Assembly (NCBI RefSeq): GCF_004341165.1
Contig: NZ_SLZR01000013.1
Coordinates: forward strand, 1-64,000
DNA from: Reinekea marinisedimentorum
GTDB lineage: Bacteria; Pseudomonadota; Gammaproteobacteria; Pseudomonadales; Natronospirillaceae
Direction of reading: 5' to 3'
Length of the DNA stretch: 64,000 nt
Within the stretch, counting starts at the first letter, position 1. Every line of letters starts with the position of its first letter. Of this stretch, positions 44,373 through 54,655 are shown in pieces. The translations under genes were made by a program, and so were the position numbers. The notes under the pieces were generated by a model. That model ran no database searches. It had not been told where the DNA came from and worked only from the letters and a program-made list of their open reading frames with translations.

Positions 44373-44684
44373 GATAGTTCCGTTTAAAGTCAGAAGGTAT
44401 TAAAGCGAATGGATAGTATCAATGGCGAGCCGGCTAAAGCAGCGCTGGAATTCACAGTTTCTTTACTTTAGGGAAAAGCAGCCTAAAAAGGTTTTGATTT
44501 TGCCAACTTGGACAAAAAAATAGTAAAACGGGCCGAGCGTTACCAGCTGGAAACACCGCTGGCAGATGCTTTCACTGCTCTATTTGGATTGACCTGGCAA
44601 GAATGCGAATACCAAACCCGTTGCCAGATATTCATGTATTATGACCAACATAATTCAAACTAAAAGTTAATCTAAGGAGCTTAA
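44373..44684. other. Intergenic region with a LysR-like relic
   Basis: About 310 bases between the lipoprotein gene and gph. It holds the two promoters and a short yeiE-like relic. The gph ribosome-binding site (AAGGAGC) is at its right end. Nothing else is seen. Confidence 0.5.
44532..44580 (+). pseudogene. Decayed fragment resembling the yeiE 3' end
   Basis: The frame reads RYQLETPLADAF, which matches the end of the yeiE product (HRLETPLA, then ADAFQQF after a 20-codon gap). The DNA is nearly identical to yeiE on both sides of the junction (CTGGAAACACCG and CTGGCAGATGC), and the junction lies at the repeated CCGYTGGC of the full gene. This is what a deletion between short direct repeats would leave. 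Confidence 0.4.
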
Positions 44685-45338
44685 ATGCGCTACAAAGCCC
44701 TCGTGTTTGATATGGACGGCACCCTGCTGAACACCCTTGAAGACCTTGCCGATTCAACCAATTTCGCCCTGATAAAACACGGCTTCGCAGCACAACCAAC
44801 CGAATCCTACCGTTACTTTGTTGGCAGTGGCGCACGCAAGTTAGTAGAACGGGCACTACCGGAACAAGCCCGCAACCCCGAGACCATCGACGCCTGCTTA
44901 GCGACCTACAAAGAGCATTACAATGAAAACTGGGCTAACAAAACCCGGCTGTACGATGGGCTGGCCGATGTGCTGAACCAGCTTTCCGCTAGCACACTGA
45001 AATTTGGCATTTTAACCAACAAGCCCAAAAGCTTTGCAGACGAGTGCGTGAAACACTTTTTATCAAACTGGCAGTGGCACGTTGTACAGGGGCAGGAAGA
45101 GGGCCTGGCATTAAAACCGAGTACAGATGTCTCTCGCTTAGTCACTAACGCTTTATCCGTAGAGCCAGGCGAGGTTCTGTATTTAGGCGACAGCGATGTT
45201 GATATGTTTACAGCAAAGAATGCGGGCTATACATCTGTTGGCGTTACCTGGGGCTTCCGCACAGAGCAAGAACTGGTAGGTGCTGGCGCTGAACATATTG
45301 TTCATAAACCAGCTGAGATTATTAAGTTACTCGGCTGA
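44685..45338 (+). CDS. gph: HAD-family phosphatase, phosphoglycolate phosphatase-like
   Basis: A 217-residue HAD hydrolase. Motif I is FDMDGTLLNTLEDL (nucleophile in DxDGT), motif II is in the GILTNKP strand, the lysine is in LKPSTD, and motif IV is GDSDVDMFTAKNAG. A helical cap lies between. The sequence fits phosphoglycolate phosphatase (2-phosphoglycolate to glycolate), though the substrate is not certain from motifs alone. ATG follows AAGGAGC. Confidence 0.85.
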   Translation: MRYKALVFDMDGTLLNTLEDLADSTNFALIKHGFAAQPTESYRYFVGSGARKLVERALPEQARNPETIDACLATYKEHYNENWANKTRLYDGLADVLNQLSASTLKFGILTNKPKSFADECVKHFLSNWQWHVVQGQEEGLALKPSTDVSRLVTNALSVEPGEVLYLGDSDVDMFTAKNAGYTSVGVTWGFRTEQELVGAGAEHIVHKPAEIIKLLG

Positions 45339-45496
45339 TAACGCACCTCTGTGGGTTTGAGTTCCAAACCGGCCGTGAGGCTAAAACACGGCTGTTTCAC
45401 CCGCAGCAAACGCCACCAATTATTCTGTCAATACTCACGCCCCCGTGTCTTTCAGACCCAATCGGTGTCAGCAGTGTCGGGTTCGTGCATCTTAAG

Positions 45497-45871
45497 CTAG
45501 CCGCCATCATGCAGACGCTGCTCATTCTCTAAAGCAATCTTTTGTTTTTCTTTCACGTCTTTCCAGAGCTTTCCGGATTCGATACCCGAGACACGCTCTT
45601 CATATTTGTTACAGGCCCGGTTAAGAACCGACTGAACGTTAACTCCGGCTTCCTTTTCCAGGGCACAGAGAATGTTCAGGTAATCCCACAAAATATCACC
45701 CAGTTCATCCTCAAGGTAACACAGTCGTTTTTTGGGTAACTCTTCTACAACCTCGTTTACCTCATTGACGATCTCGGCCAGATAAGTAGAAGATCCATCG
45801 GACCAACGACTGCCCTGGTCAAACTTCGACTTTCGTTTTGCGATACTCAATAGTTGTTCGAACTTTTCCAT
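45497..45871 (-). CDS. MazG-like NTP pyrophosphohydrolase
   Basis: A 124-residue MazG-like protein. The first acidic helix is EIVNEVNEVVEEL and the second EDELGDILWDYLNIL, giving the ExxE...ExxD metal pattern. Only a single MazG domain. It is different in sequence from the one at 15167. Role: likely house-cleaning of aberrant nucleotides. It is convergent with gph and has 160 bases of free sequence on each side. Confidence 0.83.
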   Translation of the reverse strand: MEKFEQLLSIAKRKSKFDQGSRWSDGSSTYLAEIVNEVNEVVEELPKKRLCYLEDELGDILWDYLNILCALEKEAGVNVQSVLNRACNKYEERVSGIESGKLWKDVKEKQKIALENEQRLHDGG

Positions 45872-46028
45872 TTATGTCTCTTGGAAGGTTAATTGCAGTT
45901 TAAACAGAGCTTAGGTTACCCTATTCACAACTTAATACATAAAAATGCATGTAAGGTTAAGAAGTTTAACCAAGCCTGCTGAATCCAGGTAGCTTTTGCT
46001 TCGGTGAACCCAGCTTTCAGGCAAAGCC

Positions 46029-46775
46029 TTATAACGTAAACACCAGCCGAGCGCCAAGCAGTAGAATCATCCCACCCAGAAATTTTTTAACCGTTGCCGG
46101 ATGCATTTTCTGGTGCATCACAATAGTACCCAAATAGCCGCCCAACCAGGCGGACACGCCTGCAAATATTAAAAGATTCCAGGGTACAGAGCCCATGAGC
46201 GCGTATGTAGCAAAGGCAGTAAGCGATGAAAACGGTACCGAAAAAGCGGTAATCGTTGCTACCTTTTTCGGGTTAAAGCCCTGCATCATCATTAAGGGAG
46301 AAATCACACCACCACCGCCAACACCTAATAGCCCTGAAATAAAACCAGCGATGACCCCGGTGAGCAGAGGGCCCATAAAGGGGCGGTCTTCCCGGTACTG
46401 ATTGGCATATTTGGCGCTTTTAAAAAACAACATCATCATCCCGGAGAAGAACAGGAAGGTTATAAATACCATGAGCAGATATCTGGTTGGAATCAGGTGC
46501 CCAAACCAAGCCCCCAGAGGAGCAAATACAATGGATGCAGCAATAATTGGCAGCCCTAACTTAAAATCCAGCCGTTTATTCTTTATGTTTGAATAGGTCG
46601 CTCCGATCATGCTGACGCCATTTACAAACAAACCCACGGACCTTGCCTGAGCAAAGGGTAAGCCAATCCACGTTAGGGCCGGCACAATAACTAATGCAGA
46701 GCCGACGCCTCCTAATGCAAAAATAAAACTAAGAATGAATGAAAGAATAACAACCAGGAGAACTGTCATACCCAT
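46029..46775 (-). CDS. TSUP (TauE/SafE) family membrane exporter
   Basis: A 248-residue membrane protein with about eight segments. The family glycine motifs appear as FALGGVGSALVIVPAL near the N-terminus and GLLGVGGGGVISPLMMM in the middle. Substrate unknown. It is divergent from a MerR-AKR operon. The second TSUP member here is at 9745, and the two are not close copies. Confidence 0.85.
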   Translation of the reverse strand: MGMTVLLVVILSFILSFIFALGGVGSALVIVPALTWIGLPFAQARSVGLFVNGVSMIGATYSNIKNKRLDFKLGLPIIAASIVFAPLGAWFGHLIPTRYLLMVFITFLFFSGMMMLFFKSAKYANQYREDRPFMGPLLTGVIAGFISGLLGVGGGGVISPLMMMQGFNPKKVATITAFSVPFSSLTAFATYALMGSVPWNLLIFAGVSAWLGGYLGTIVMHQKMHPATVKKFLGGMILLLGARLVFTL

Positions 46776-46949
46776 TTTGCTTACCTCTTTTGTACCACTA
46801 CACTTTTGACGCCCCGAATGACCGGCGATGACGCATCAGAATCCAGGCCTACCCTTCTAAGACGAACAACCAGGCAAAAAGATTCATACTATTTATCAGT
46901 ATTAAATTGGACACCTTCCTGAAAAGGTCATTTTAAACTACATTTCCCC

Positions 46950-46980
46950 TTGACCTGGAGTGCGCTCCAGCTATTAGAGT
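46950..46980 (+). promoter_or_regulatory. MerR-type promoter with 19-bp spacer
   Basis: TTGACC at 46950-46955 and TAGAGT at 46975-46980 are 19 bases apart, the long spacer that MerR proteins correct by untwisting. Between them lies the dyad CTGGAGTGCGCTCCAG, the NmlR/AdhR-like operator. It reads into the merR gene at 46987, so the regulator likely controls itself and the reductase downstream. Confidence 0.8.
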
Positions 46981-46986
46981 GTGCTC

Positions 46987-47373
46987 ATGACGATAAAAAC
47001 TAAAGCAAAAGAAACCTGGCTCACACCTGCTCAAATGTCTGAGCGATCCGGAGTATCGATAGATACCCTGCGCTACTACGAAAAGGAAGGCCTGCTGCAG
47101 AATGTTTCGCGCGCAGCCAGTGGCCACCGCCGCTACAGCAGTGAAGACATTCTATGGGTAGAGGTTTTACGCTGCCTGCGTAATACCGGTATGAGCATTG
47201 ACCAGCTGCGTCATTACTGCGCATTGGGGGCTCAGGGTACAGGTACCGAGCCAGAGCGGCTGGCACTGCTGAATGCACACCGGCAAAAGGTATTGCAAGA
47301 TATAGAAAAGATGCAAAAGGCTTTGGAACTTATCGATCATAAAATCAGTTTTTACGGCAGTAAGACTGAATAA
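46987..47373 (+). CDS. MerR-family transcriptional regulator
   Basis: A 128-residue MerR protein, N-terminal winged helix with SGVSIDTLRYYEKEGLL and a dimer helix near the C-terminus. It has no metal-binding cysteine set, so an organic or redox signal (NmlR/AdhR type, aldehyde stress) is more likely. Start chosen at ATG 46987; an in-frame GTG at 46981 overlaps the end of the -10 box. From the -10 at 46975-46980 transcription would begin at about the ATG, so the mRNA may be leaderless. Confidence 0.88.
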   Translation: MTIKTKAKETWLTPAQMSERSGVSIDTLRYYEKEGLLQNVSRAASGHRRYSSEDILWVEVLRCLRNTGMSIDQLRHYCALGAQGTGTEPERLALLNAHRQKVLQDIEKMQKALELIDHKISFYGSKTE

Positions 47374-47403
47374 TTTTGCTTGATAAATGAAGGAGAGATG
47401 GCG

Positions 47404-48456
47404 ATGAGTTTTGGTAAAAATTCAACAGAGCCTTATGTACAGGTCGGCAACAGCGGGTTATTTGTGTACAGGGTTGGGCTGGGCACCATGCAGTTCGGCT
47501 GGTCGGCAGACGAAGCGGCGGCCAATGCGGTAATGAATACCTACGTTGAGCACGGCGGTAACTTCATTGATACCGCAGATTGCTACAGCTCCTGGTCGAA
47601 CGCGCTGGGCGGCCCGGAAAACCCAGGCGGTGTTTCTGAAGAAATGATCGGCCGCTGGCTGGCAACTCAAAACCGCTACGACATCGTGTTGGCAACCAAG
47701 GTGCGCGCCGCCATGGGCATGCAATTCTGTGACAGCCGGGCTACTTTTAAGCAGCGCGAGGGGCTTTCCCGCCGATGGATTATAAAATCCTGCGAGGATA
47801 GCCTGCGTCGGTTAAACACCGACTACATCGATTTATATCAGGCGCACTTTATTGACCCGCTGATTCCGATTGAAGAAACACTTTCCGCATTCACAGACTT
47901 GGTTCGTCAGGGCAAGGTACGCTACATGGGCTGCTCAAATTTCAGCGCCTGGCGCCTGATGCAGGCACTTTGGACATCCGATAAAAACAACCTGGAATCC
48001 TTCATCAGCCTGCAACCGGAATACAACTTACTGTCGCCTACCCGTGGCGATTTTGAAACCGAGCTGGCTCAGGTTTGCGAGAACTATGGCCTGGGTGTTA
48101 TCCCCTACAGCCCACTGGCTGGCGGTGTGCTCACCGGCAAATACCGGCGCGGAAAAGAGCTGCCGCAAAGCGTCCGCGCAGAAGAAAACGCAGAGCGCCG
48201 CTTTAGTGAACAGAACTGGAACATCATAGAAACGTTAGTGAGCGTTGCAGAAAGAAACGCCATGACACCGGCGCAGGCGGCCATTAACTGGTTGCGCGCA
48301 AAACCGGTGGTCACCGCGCCAATCATTGGTGCTAACTCACCCGAACAGCTCATCAGCGTGCTGAATGGGTTGGATAAAAAATTAAGCGCCGCCGATGTGG
48401 ATGAGCTCGATCAAGCGAGTGATTTTCATAGGCCCAGAACCTCACTGGAAACCTGA
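47404..48456 (+). CDS. Aldo/keto reductase
   Basis: A 350-residue NADPH-dependent aldo/keto reductase. The tetrad is visible: Asp and Tyr in DTADCYSSW, Lys in LATKVRA, and His in YQAHFIDP. The C-terminal GCSNFSAW and IPYSPLAGG loops bind the cofactor. Start at ATG 47404 because AGGAG lies 8 bases upstream; nearer ATG/TTG codons are spaced badly. It is 31 bases after merR and likely in its operon, for carbonyl detoxification. Confidence 0.9.
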   Translation: MSFGKNSTEPYVQVGNSGLFVYRVGLGTMQFGWSADEAAANAVMNTYVEHGGNFIDTADCYSSWSNALGGPENPGGVSEEMIGRWLATQNRYDIVLATKVRAAMGMQFCDSRATFKQREGLSRRWIIKSCEDSLRRLNTDYIDLYQAHFIDPLIPIEETLSAFTDLVRQGKVRYMGCSNFSAWRLMQALWTSDKNNLESFISLQPEYNLLSPTRGDFETELAQVCENYGLGVIPYSPLAGGVLTGKYRRGKELPQSVRAEENAERRFSEQNWNIIETLVSVAERNAMTPAQAAINWLRAKPVVTAPIIGANSPEQLISVLNGLDKKLSAADVDELDQASDFHRPRTSLET

Positions 48457-48495
48457 TTTCGGGGCTCACACCAAACCCTTACCTTGATGCTATCT

Positions 48496-49050
48496 GGAAC
48501 GCGGGCGTCTCGCCCGCATTATTTTTTTACTGCGGTTCACACGCTAAACATTAGAGGCTGGCTAGTGCGGGCGGGGACGCCCGCGATCCATCTGGGGCTA
48601 ACCGGAACGCGGGCGTCTCGCCCGCATTGTTTTTTGCTTTGGCTCACGTGCTAAAGATTGGTGGCTGGCTAGTGCGGGCGGGGACGCCCGCGGTCCATTT
48701 GGGGCTAACCGGAACGCGGGCGTCTCGCCCGCATTGTTTTTTCTGTGGCTTACGAGCTAAAGATTAGAGGCTGGTTGATGCGGGCGGGGACGCCCGCGGT
48801 CCATCTGAGGCTAACCGGAACGCGGGCGTCTCGCCCGCATTGTTTTTTCTGTGGCTTACGAGCTAAAGGTTAGAGGATGGTTGATGCGGGCGGGGACGCC
48901 CGCGGTCCATCTGGGGCTAACCGGAACGCGGGCGTCTCGCCCACATTGTTTTTTTCTGTGGCTTACGAGCTAAAGATTAGAGTCTGGTTGATGTGGGCGG
49001 GGACGCCCACGGTCCATCTGGGGCTAACTGGACCGCGGGCGTCTCGCCCG
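48496..49050. repeat. GC-rich REP/BIME array, five units plus a half unit
   Basis: Units start at 48496, 48604, 48711, 48817, 48923 and 49030 (period 106-108). Each holds a forward palindrome GCGGGCGTCTCGCCCGC and, about 65 bases on, its inverted copy GCGGGCGGGGACGCCCGC, a bacterial interspersed mosaic arrangement. The last is only the forward half. Between them lies a conserved non-palindromic spacer with a T-run and AGCTAAAG. It fills the gap between the aldo/keto reductase and hupE/ureJ, convergent genes. The forward half occurs once more at 24221. Confidence 0.93.
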
Positions 49051-49071
49051 CAAAACCGTTTGCCGGGAGTA

Positions 49072-49614
49072 TTACTGTGCTACTGCGGCAACACGCCGCT
49101 TAACACCAACAACGGCTTTCACTATCAACGCAACCGATGCCATCACCGCCACGCTGGAAAGCAACGTACCGCCAGCATACTGCACCAGCGCCCCGTAGGC
49201 TTCTGCACCCTGCACCACGCCGTGACAGGCGCTGAAAATACCCAGTGCCATCAGCGCCAGTGCCTTCAGTGCACCGGTTTTTAAATACAAAAGCAGGCAA
49301 ACCGGTAACGCAAACAGCGATGCCAGTACCAGCCCTTCAACGCTGTGTGCCTGCGACCAATACACCCCTGCGGTAAAACCAGCAACGAGCATAAAGCTAA
49401 CAAACGCTATTAAACCGAACGCAGCTTTTTTAGCGCTAACGGCAACGAAAACACCTACCAGCAACAAGGCTGCCAGATGGTCCCAGCCGGTCAGCGGGTG
49501 CAGTAAACCGGTCATAAAACTGCTGTGCTGTTCATGCCCGGCGTGTGCCAGTGCGCCAGTGCTCAGCCCTGCGCCTACCAACAAAACAATTGAAGAATGA
49601 ATCAGTTTTTTCAT
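49072..49614 (-). CDS. ureJ: HupE/UreJ nickel-transport membrane protein
   Basis: A 180-residue membrane protein with about six hydrophobic segments and a cleavable leader (ALAHAGHEQ). The HupE/UreJ signature [16 protein letters not shown] supplies histidine and aspartate for Ni binding. It supplies nickel for urease. It overlaps ureG by 4 bases and is the last gene of the operon. Confidence 0.92.
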   Translation of the reverse strand: MKKLIHSSIVLLVGAGLSTGALAHAGHEQHSSFMTGLLHPLTGWDHLAALLLVGVFVAVSAKKAAFGLIAFVSFMLVAGFTAGVYWSQAHSVEGLVLASLFALPVCLLLYLKTGALKALALMALGIFSACHGVVQGAEAYGALVQYAGGTLLSSVAVMASVALIVKAVVGVKRRVAAVAQ

Positions 49615-50267
49615 ACAGAGGCCTCCATTGGCTCGGTAACAGAAACAGTGACATCGCGTTTTACAAGCATGCCCTGATTAACAATAAAGTTAATGATTTC
49701 GGCAACGCCATCGCCGCGTACCAAATTAGTAAACACAAAGGGCTTTTCACCGCGCATCTTTTTAGCATCGCGGTCCATCACTTCCAGCGAGGCATTCACC
49801 ATGGGTGCTAAGTCGGTTTTGTTGATGATGAGCAAGTCCGATTTGGTAATACCCGGCCCGCCCTTGCGCGGAATTTTATCGCCAGCGCAAACATCAATAA
49901 CGTACAGGGTTAAATCGGAAAGCTCGGGGCTGAAGGTGGCGCTTAAGTTATCGCCGCCGCTTTCAACCAGCACCAGTTCTAAATCCGGGTGGCGCTCCTG
50001 CAGCTCATCAATAGCCGCCAGGTTCATAGAGGCATCTTCACGAATGGCGGTGTGTGGGCAGCCGCCGGTTTCCACGCCCATAATGCGGTCGGCTTCCAGC
50101 GCTTCGTGGCGCAGCAGAAACTCGGCATCTTCACGGGTGTAAATATCGTTGGTCACCACGGCCAGATTATAGTGTTCGCGCATGGCTGAACACAGCTGGC
50201 GCAACAGTGCCGTTTTACCGGAGCCAACCGGCCCACCCACGCCTACGCGTAAACATTGTGTACTCAT
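49611..50267 (-). CDS. ureG: Urease accessory GTPase UreG
   Basis: A 218-residue SIMIBI GTPase. The P-loop GPVGSGKT is at 12-19 and the nickel site CPH ([13 protein letters not shown]) follows; [18 protein letters not shown] is family-specific. It drives nickel insertion into UreC with UreDFE. Confidence 0.97.
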   Translation of the reverse strand: MSTQCLRVGVGGPVGSGKTALLRQLCSAMREHYNLAVVTNDIYTREDAEFLLRHEALEADRIMGVETGGCPHTAIREDASMNLAAIDELQERHPDLELVLVESGGDNLSATFSPELSDLTLYVIDVCAGDKIPRKGGPGITKSDLLIINKTDLAPMVNASLEVMDRDAKKMRGEKPFVFTNLVRGDGVAEIINFIVNQGMLVKRDVTVSVTEPMEASV

Positions 50268-50269
50268 AT

Positions 50270-50932
50270 TTAACTCCTGAATAATCGTGAATATTGGGTT
50301 TCATGCCAGGCGCTGGCCATGGCAAAGGCAGGCAATGTCATGCCGATGTTTTCGTCATGCACGGCCAGCCCGTGTTCAATGGCCTGCTCTATTTCCGGCA
50401 TCATGGCGAGCAAAACCTTTTGTGCCGAAGTTTGCCCCAGCGGCACGGTTTTGCAGGCGGCGGCGACCTGGTTTTCCAGCCATGCCCATAACCAGGCCGA
50501 GCAACAGCCGTGAATATCGATGCCGTAATGCACGCAAGCTTTTGCGAACAACACCAGGTAGCTGAACTCGCGCGCCTGCACCGGCAGGCCAATGCCAAGG
50601 CTGCCCAGTAAGCGATAGAAAGTAAGCCCTAACTTTTGCTCTTCCTGCAGCAGTTCACGGGTTTCGCGATTGGCCAGCAGCACCTGCTGCCAATACTGCA
50701 CCTGTGCTAAATCGTCTGCTTGCCAGGCCGTGTACAGGCGCTTTAACAGAGGGATATCCAAATTCGCCTGCGCGTGGCTGAGAATGGGCGAAAGCCATTC
50801 ATGCAGGCTTTCTTCGCTGTTCACCCAACCCATTTCCACCGCCGATTCCAAACCCTGACTGTAGGCAAACGCGCCTATCGGCAGGCTGGGGCTGGTTAAG
50901 TGCAGCAGCGACAACAATGCCTGGGTGTTCAT
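50270..50932 (-). CDS. ureF: Urease accessory protein UreF
   Basis: A 220-residue all-helical UreF. The diagnostic block [22 protein letters not shown] is near the N-terminus. It acts as a GTPase-regulating bridge between UreD and UreG. Two bases separate it from ureG; it overlaps ureE by one base. Confidence 0.96.
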   Translation of the reverse strand: MNTQALLSLLHLTSPSLPIGAFAYSQGLESAVEMGWVNSEESLHEWLSPILSHAQANLDIPLLKRLYTAWQADDLAQVQYWQQVLLANRETRELLQEEQKLGLTFYRLLGSLGIGLPVQAREFSYLVLFAKACVHYGIDIHGCCSAWLWAWLENQVAAACKTVPLGQTSAQKVLLAMMPEIEQAIEHGLAVHDENIGMTLPAFAMASAWHETQYSRLFRS

Positions 50933-51420
50933 CAGTGGGCGTGCTCCCCATGGCTGTGATTGTGTTCATCGTGACTGTGTCCGTGATGATGACCGCCGCC
51001 GTGATAAGCGCCGTTTTCCGGGTTAAACGGGGCGTTGTGGTGGGTAACCGTTAAGCCAAACATTTGCACCATGTCTTCCAGTACATGGTCCGGCTGAAAG
51101 CGCAGCCACAGCTCACCAATGGCCATCGGCACATGGCGGTTACCCAGGTGATAACAGGCTTTCGAGAAGGTCAGCCAATCGGTCGCCACAGCGGTGACCA
51201 CCGGTTCGGCTTCCGCCTCAACTGCGAATATCTGGCCGCATTCGCTGAACAGAAAGTCGCCTTCGCGCAGCACTTCACCGCGCACCAGAAAAATGCCAAC
51301 CTCCTGCCCGGCTTTGCTTTCGGCTTTAAAGCGGCCCTTCTGCCGCAGCTGGTAAGGCAGTACAACGGCATCGGTTACCGTGCCGTGATGATGGTCCGCC
51401 CGTCGGGTAATTTTCAGCAT
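50932..51420 (-). CDS. ureE: Urease nickel metallochaperone UreE
   Basis: A 162-residue UreE starting at MLKITRRADHHHG (51420); an upstream in-frame stretch of 37 residues lies inside ureC. The peptide-binding and metal-binding domains end in a histidine-rich tail (GGGHHHGHSHDEHNHSHGEHAH) that stores nickel. Function: delivers Ni(II) to UreG/UreC. Confidence 0.96.
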   Translation of the reverse strand: MLKITRRADHHHGTVTDAVVLPYQLRQKGRFKAESKAGQEVGIFLVRGEVLREGDFLFSECGQIFAVEAEAEPVVTAVATDWLTFSKACYHLGNRHVPMAIGELWLRFQPDHVLEDMVQMFGLTVTHHNAPFNPENGAYHGGGHHHGHSHDEHNHSHGEHAH

Positions 51421-51433
51421 AACAATCTCCTTA

Positions 51434-53140
51434 TCAGAACAGCGTATAGCGCTGTGCCAGTGGCAGTTCGGTGGCCGGCTCGCAAGTAAGCAACTGGCCA
51501 TCGGCACGTACCTCGTAGGTTTGCGGGTCAACGGTGATGTTGGGCATGTAGCTGTTGTGCACCATGTCGTTCTTGGTCACCGTGCGGCAGCCTTTGCACG
51601 GCACCAGCGCCCGTTGCAGGCCCAGACGTTCGGCCAGGCCGTTATCGATCGCGGCCTTGCTGGTGAACGTCACCGAAGTCGCCGCTGGCGCACTGCCGAA
51701 GCCGCCAAACATATAGCGGTAATGCACCGGTTGCGGTGTCGGGATCGAAGCATTGGCATCGCCCATTGGCGCGGCGGCAATAAAGCCACCCTTAATAATC
51801 AGTGACGGCTTAATGCCGAAAAAGGCAGGCTTCCAGACCACGATATCCGCCAGCTTGCCCACTTCCAGCGAGCCGACTAAATGATCGATGCCGTGCGCCA
51901 GCGCCGGGTTAATGGTGTATTTGGCAATGTAGCGTTTGGCACGGAAGTTATCGGCGCCAATGTCGGCATCTTCCGGCAGCAAGCCACGCTGCACCTTCAT
52001 CTTGTGCGCGGTTTGCCAGGTGCGGCAGATCACTTCGCCCACACGGCCCATGGCTTGCGAGTCGGAAGCGATCATCGAGAACGCGCCCAAATCGTGCAAA
52101 ATGTCTTCGGCGGCAATGGTTTCTTTGCGAATACGGGAATCGGCAAAGGCGACATCTTCCGGAATGTTTGGGTCCAGATGGTGACACACCATCAGCATGT
52201 CCAGATGCTCATCCACGGTGTTGACGGTATAGGGCCGCGTGGGGTTGGTTGAAGAAGGCAGCACGTTCGGCTCTTTACAGGCGACGATGATATCCGGTGC
52301 ATGCCCACCTCCGGCACCTTCGGTGTGGTAGGTGTGAATGGTGCGGCCCTTAAAGGCGGCCAGAGTATCTTCCACAAAACCGGATTCGTTCAGCGTGTCG
52401 GTATGAATAGCAATCTGCACGTCGTACTTTTCAGCCACGCTCAGGCAGTTGTCGATGCTGGCCGGTGTGGTGCCCCAGTCTTCGTGCAGCTTTAAACCAC
52501 AGGCACCGGCTTCCAGTTGTTCTTCCAGTGCTTCCGGCAAGCTGGCGTTGCCCTTACCTAAGAAGCCAAAGTTCATCGGCAGGGTATCGGTGCTTTCCAG
52601 CATTTTGGCCAGGTTCCACGCGCCCGGCGTACAGGTGGTGGCGTTGGTGCCAGTCGCCGGGCCGGTGCCGCCACCGAGCATGGTGGTGGTGCCAGACATC
52701 AGCGCTTCTTCTATCTGCTGCGGGCAAATAAAGTGAATATGCGCATCAACCGCACCGGCGGTGACGATATTGCCCTCGCCGGCAATCACCTCGGTACTGG
52801 CGCCAATGTTGATGGTGACATCGGGCTGAATATCCGGGTTGCCGGCCTTGCCAATGGCATGAATCAGGCCATCTTTAATGCCGATATCGGCCTTCACGAT
52901 GCCCCAGTGATCCAGAATCAGCGCATTAGTGATGACGCAATCGACCACCTCAGCGCGGCACTTCTGGCCCTGGCCCATGCCATCGCGAATCACCTTACCG
53001 CCGCCGAACTTCACTTCGTCGCCATAGGTGGTGAAGTCTTTTTCAACCTGAATAAACAGCTCGGTATCGGCCAGGCGAAGCTTATCGCCCACGGTGGGGC
53101 CGTACATTTCGGCATAGGCCTGACGGGAAATTTTAGCCAT
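51434..53140 (-). CDS. ureC: Urease alpha subunit
   Basis: A 568-residue nickel urease large subunit. Ligands are His134/His136 (HIH), carbamylated Lys217 (GLKLHEDWG), His246, His272 and Asp359 (IASDSQAMG). The flap cysteine and catalytic histidine are in MVCHHLDPN (Cys319, His320). Complete and typical length. Urea to ammonia and carbamate. UreABC are three separate chains. Confidence 0.98.
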   Translation of the reverse strand: MAKISRQAYAEMYGPTVGDKLRLADTELFIQVEKDFTTYGDEVKFGGGKVIRDGMGQGQKCRAEVVDCVITNALILDHWGIVKADIGIKDGLIHAIGKAGNPDIQPDVTINIGASTEVIAGEGNIVTAGAVDAHIHFICPQQIEEALMSGTTTMLGGGTGPATGTNATTCTPGAWNLAKMLESTDTLPMNFGFLGKGNASLPEALEEQLEAGACGLKLHEDWGTTPASIDNCLSVAEKYDVQIAIHTDTLNESGFVEDTLAAFKGRTIHTYHTEGAGGGHAPDIIVACKEPNVLPSSTNPTRPYTVNTVDEHLDMLMVCHHLDPNIPEDVAFADSRIRKETIAAEDILHDLGAFSMIASDSQAMGRVGEVICRTWQTAHKMKVQRGLLPEDADIGADNFRAKRYIAKYTINPALAHGIDHLVGSLEVGKLADIVVWKPAFFGIKPSLIIKGGFIAAAPMGDANASIPTPQPVHYRYMFGGFGSAPAATSVTFTSKAAIDNGLAERLGLQRALVPCKGCRTVTKNDMVHNSYMPNITVDPQTYEVRADGQLLTCEPATELPLAQRYTLF

Positions 53141-53143
53141 ACG

Positions 53144-53464
53144 TTACTCCTTAGCCTCGCTCAGCTTGCCCATAATTTCGCCACGGAAGCCGTACACCTC
53201 TTCGCTGCCGGCCAGAGCCACCAGCTCTACCTTGCGGCTTTGGCCCGGCTCGAAGCGCACTGCCGTACCGGCCGCAATGTTCAGGCGCATGCCTCTGGCC
53301 TGGCTGCGCTCAAAATCCAGCGCCGGGTTGGTCTCAAAAAAATGGTAGTGGCTGCCCACCTGAATGGGCCGGTCGCCATGGTTAATCACCGAAAGCTCAA
53401 CCGTTTTGCGGCCCGCGTTCAGTTCAATCGGTTGCTCTGCGAGTACATATTCACCGGATGTCAT
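53144..53464 (-). CDS. ureB: Urease beta subunit
   Basis: A 106-residue UreB, the beta-sandwich subunit of the trimer (UreABC)3. Signature: [19 protein letters not shown]. It precedes ureC by 3 bases. Confidence 0.97.
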   Translation of the reverse strand: MTSGEYVLAEQPIELNAGRKTVELSVINHGDRPIQVGSHYHFFETNPALDFERSQARGMRLNIAAGTAVRFEPGQSRKVELVALAGSEEVYGFRGEIMGKLSEAKE

Positions 53465-53473
53465 GAGCGGCTC

Positions 53474-53776
53474 CTATTGAATGGGGTTATGAACGGTCAC
53501 CAGCTTGGTACCATCCGGGAAGGTCGCTTCTACCTGTACTTCCGGCAGCAGCTCGGCAATGCCCTCCATCACCTGATTTCGGGTGAGCAGCGCCCTGCCC
53601 TCACTCATCAGTTGCGCCACGGTTTTGCCATCGCGCGCGCCTTCCATAATGGCGGCAGAAATATAGGCTGCCGCCTCCGGGTAATTCAGTTTCACACCCC
53701 GCGCCAGGCGACGCTCGGCCACCAGTGCCGCGGTGTACAGCAACAGCTTATCCTTATCTCTGGGTGATAATTCCAT
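53474..53776 (-). CDS. ureA: Urease gamma subunit
   Basis: A 100-residue UreA. Signature: [22 protein letters not shown] and the [12 protein letters not shown] block. Typical length. It begins the ureABC structural genes, 11 bases after ureD. Confidence 0.97.
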   Translation of the reverse strand: MELSPRDKDKLLLYTAALVAERRLARGVKLNYPEAAAYISAAIMEGARDGKTVAQLMSEGRALLTRNQVMEGIAELLPEVQVEATFPDGTKLVTVHNPIQ

Positions 53777-53787
53777 GGGTGACTCCT

Positions 53788-54651
53788 TTAGGTGTTCCAG
53801 ATACGCGGCACGCAGGCTGGCGTACCGTTCATCAGCGGGCGCAGCTGTTGCCAGCAGGCGCGAAGTTGGGTTTGTGCCTGCTCACTGCAGGCACCTAAGT
53901 AGCGCACCACCAGCACGTTTAAGCGGCAGGTGACGCTGAGCGTGGTCATGGCCTGTTGCTGTAACAGCGAGTGCAGCTGTTCCACGGCCTGTTCCGGATC
54001 TGCCAGGCCAAAGGCAACCAGCGTGCCGGACACCAGATTGCCGTTAAAGCCGCTGATGGCGCTGATTAATGGATCGTCCGCGGCCAGAAACTGGCGCTCC
54101 AGCAGCAGCGGAACATCGTCGTGATACAGCGCCAGCCGCTGCTCTACACTGCCCGATGCAAACGGCAGGTTGCTTTTGGGGCGGCCCAAACAGAACACAT
54201 CCAGGCCGAAGAACTGCGCCTGGCCATACAGGTTAATGTGCGTGCTCAGGCGGCCATGCGCGCCATCGAACACGATGGTTTCCATGGGCAGCCATTCGCA
54301 CTGACTGTCGGTCACCTCGATATCCACCCGCTGCTTCTGGGCGATGCCGTTGCTGTCGGCGCGGTAAATTTTGCCGGCCGAAGGCGTAGTGACCAGCACC
54401 TTACTGCCTGGCTCGCAGGTGAGCTGAATGTTCAGATCATCGCCACTGACCAAGCCGCCCGGTGGATGCAGCAGGTACACATGGCACACCTCGCCCTCCG
54501 GGTAGAACGGCCGCTGCACGCGCAACGGGCCAAGAAACTGCATTCGGTGCATGCGCGTTTTGGCCTCGCCCTTGTCAAAGCCGAGCGATAAAAACGCTGG
54601 CCAGTGACGCTGGCTTTCGGCCTTGTTGAGCTGATCGGTCAGTTCTGTCAT
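53788..54651 (-). CDS. ureD: Urease accessory protein UreD
   Basis: A 287-residue UreD (UreH). It has the [21 protein letters not shown] block and [10 protein letters not shown] segment typical of the family. It forms the scaffold for UreFG in nickel loading. It is four bases after urtE and so links the transport and hydrolysis genes into one transcript. Confidence 0.96.
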   Translation of the reverse strand: MTELTDQLNKAESQRHWPAFLSLGFDKGEAKTRMHRMQFLGPLRVQRPFYPEGEVCHVYLLHPPGGLVSGDDLNIQLTCEPGSKVLVTTPSAGKIYRADSNGIAQKQRVDIEVTDSQCEWLPMETIVFDGAHGRLSTHINLYGQAQFFGLDVFCLGRPKSNLPFASGSVEQRLALYHDDVPLLLERQFLAADDPLISAISGFNGNLVSGTLVAFGLADPEQAVEQLHSLLQQQAMTTLSVTCRLNVLVVRYLGACSEQAQTQLRACWQQLRPLMNGTPACVPRIWNT

Positions 54652-54655
54652 GCCA

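Noticed and set aside
48496-49050. Periodic array that could be taken for a CRISPR
   Set aside because: Whole units repeat, spacers are conserved, and the elements are paired inverted palindromes, typical of REP/BIME.
50932-51531. ureE extended to 51531
   Set aside because: The extra 37 residues lie inside ureC and are unlike UreE.
52733-53767. Long plus-strand reading frame (344 codons) opposite ureC, ureB and ureA
   Set aside because: It lies wholly antisense to three clear urease genes, has no recognisable domain and shows composition expected of a shadow of GC-rich codons.
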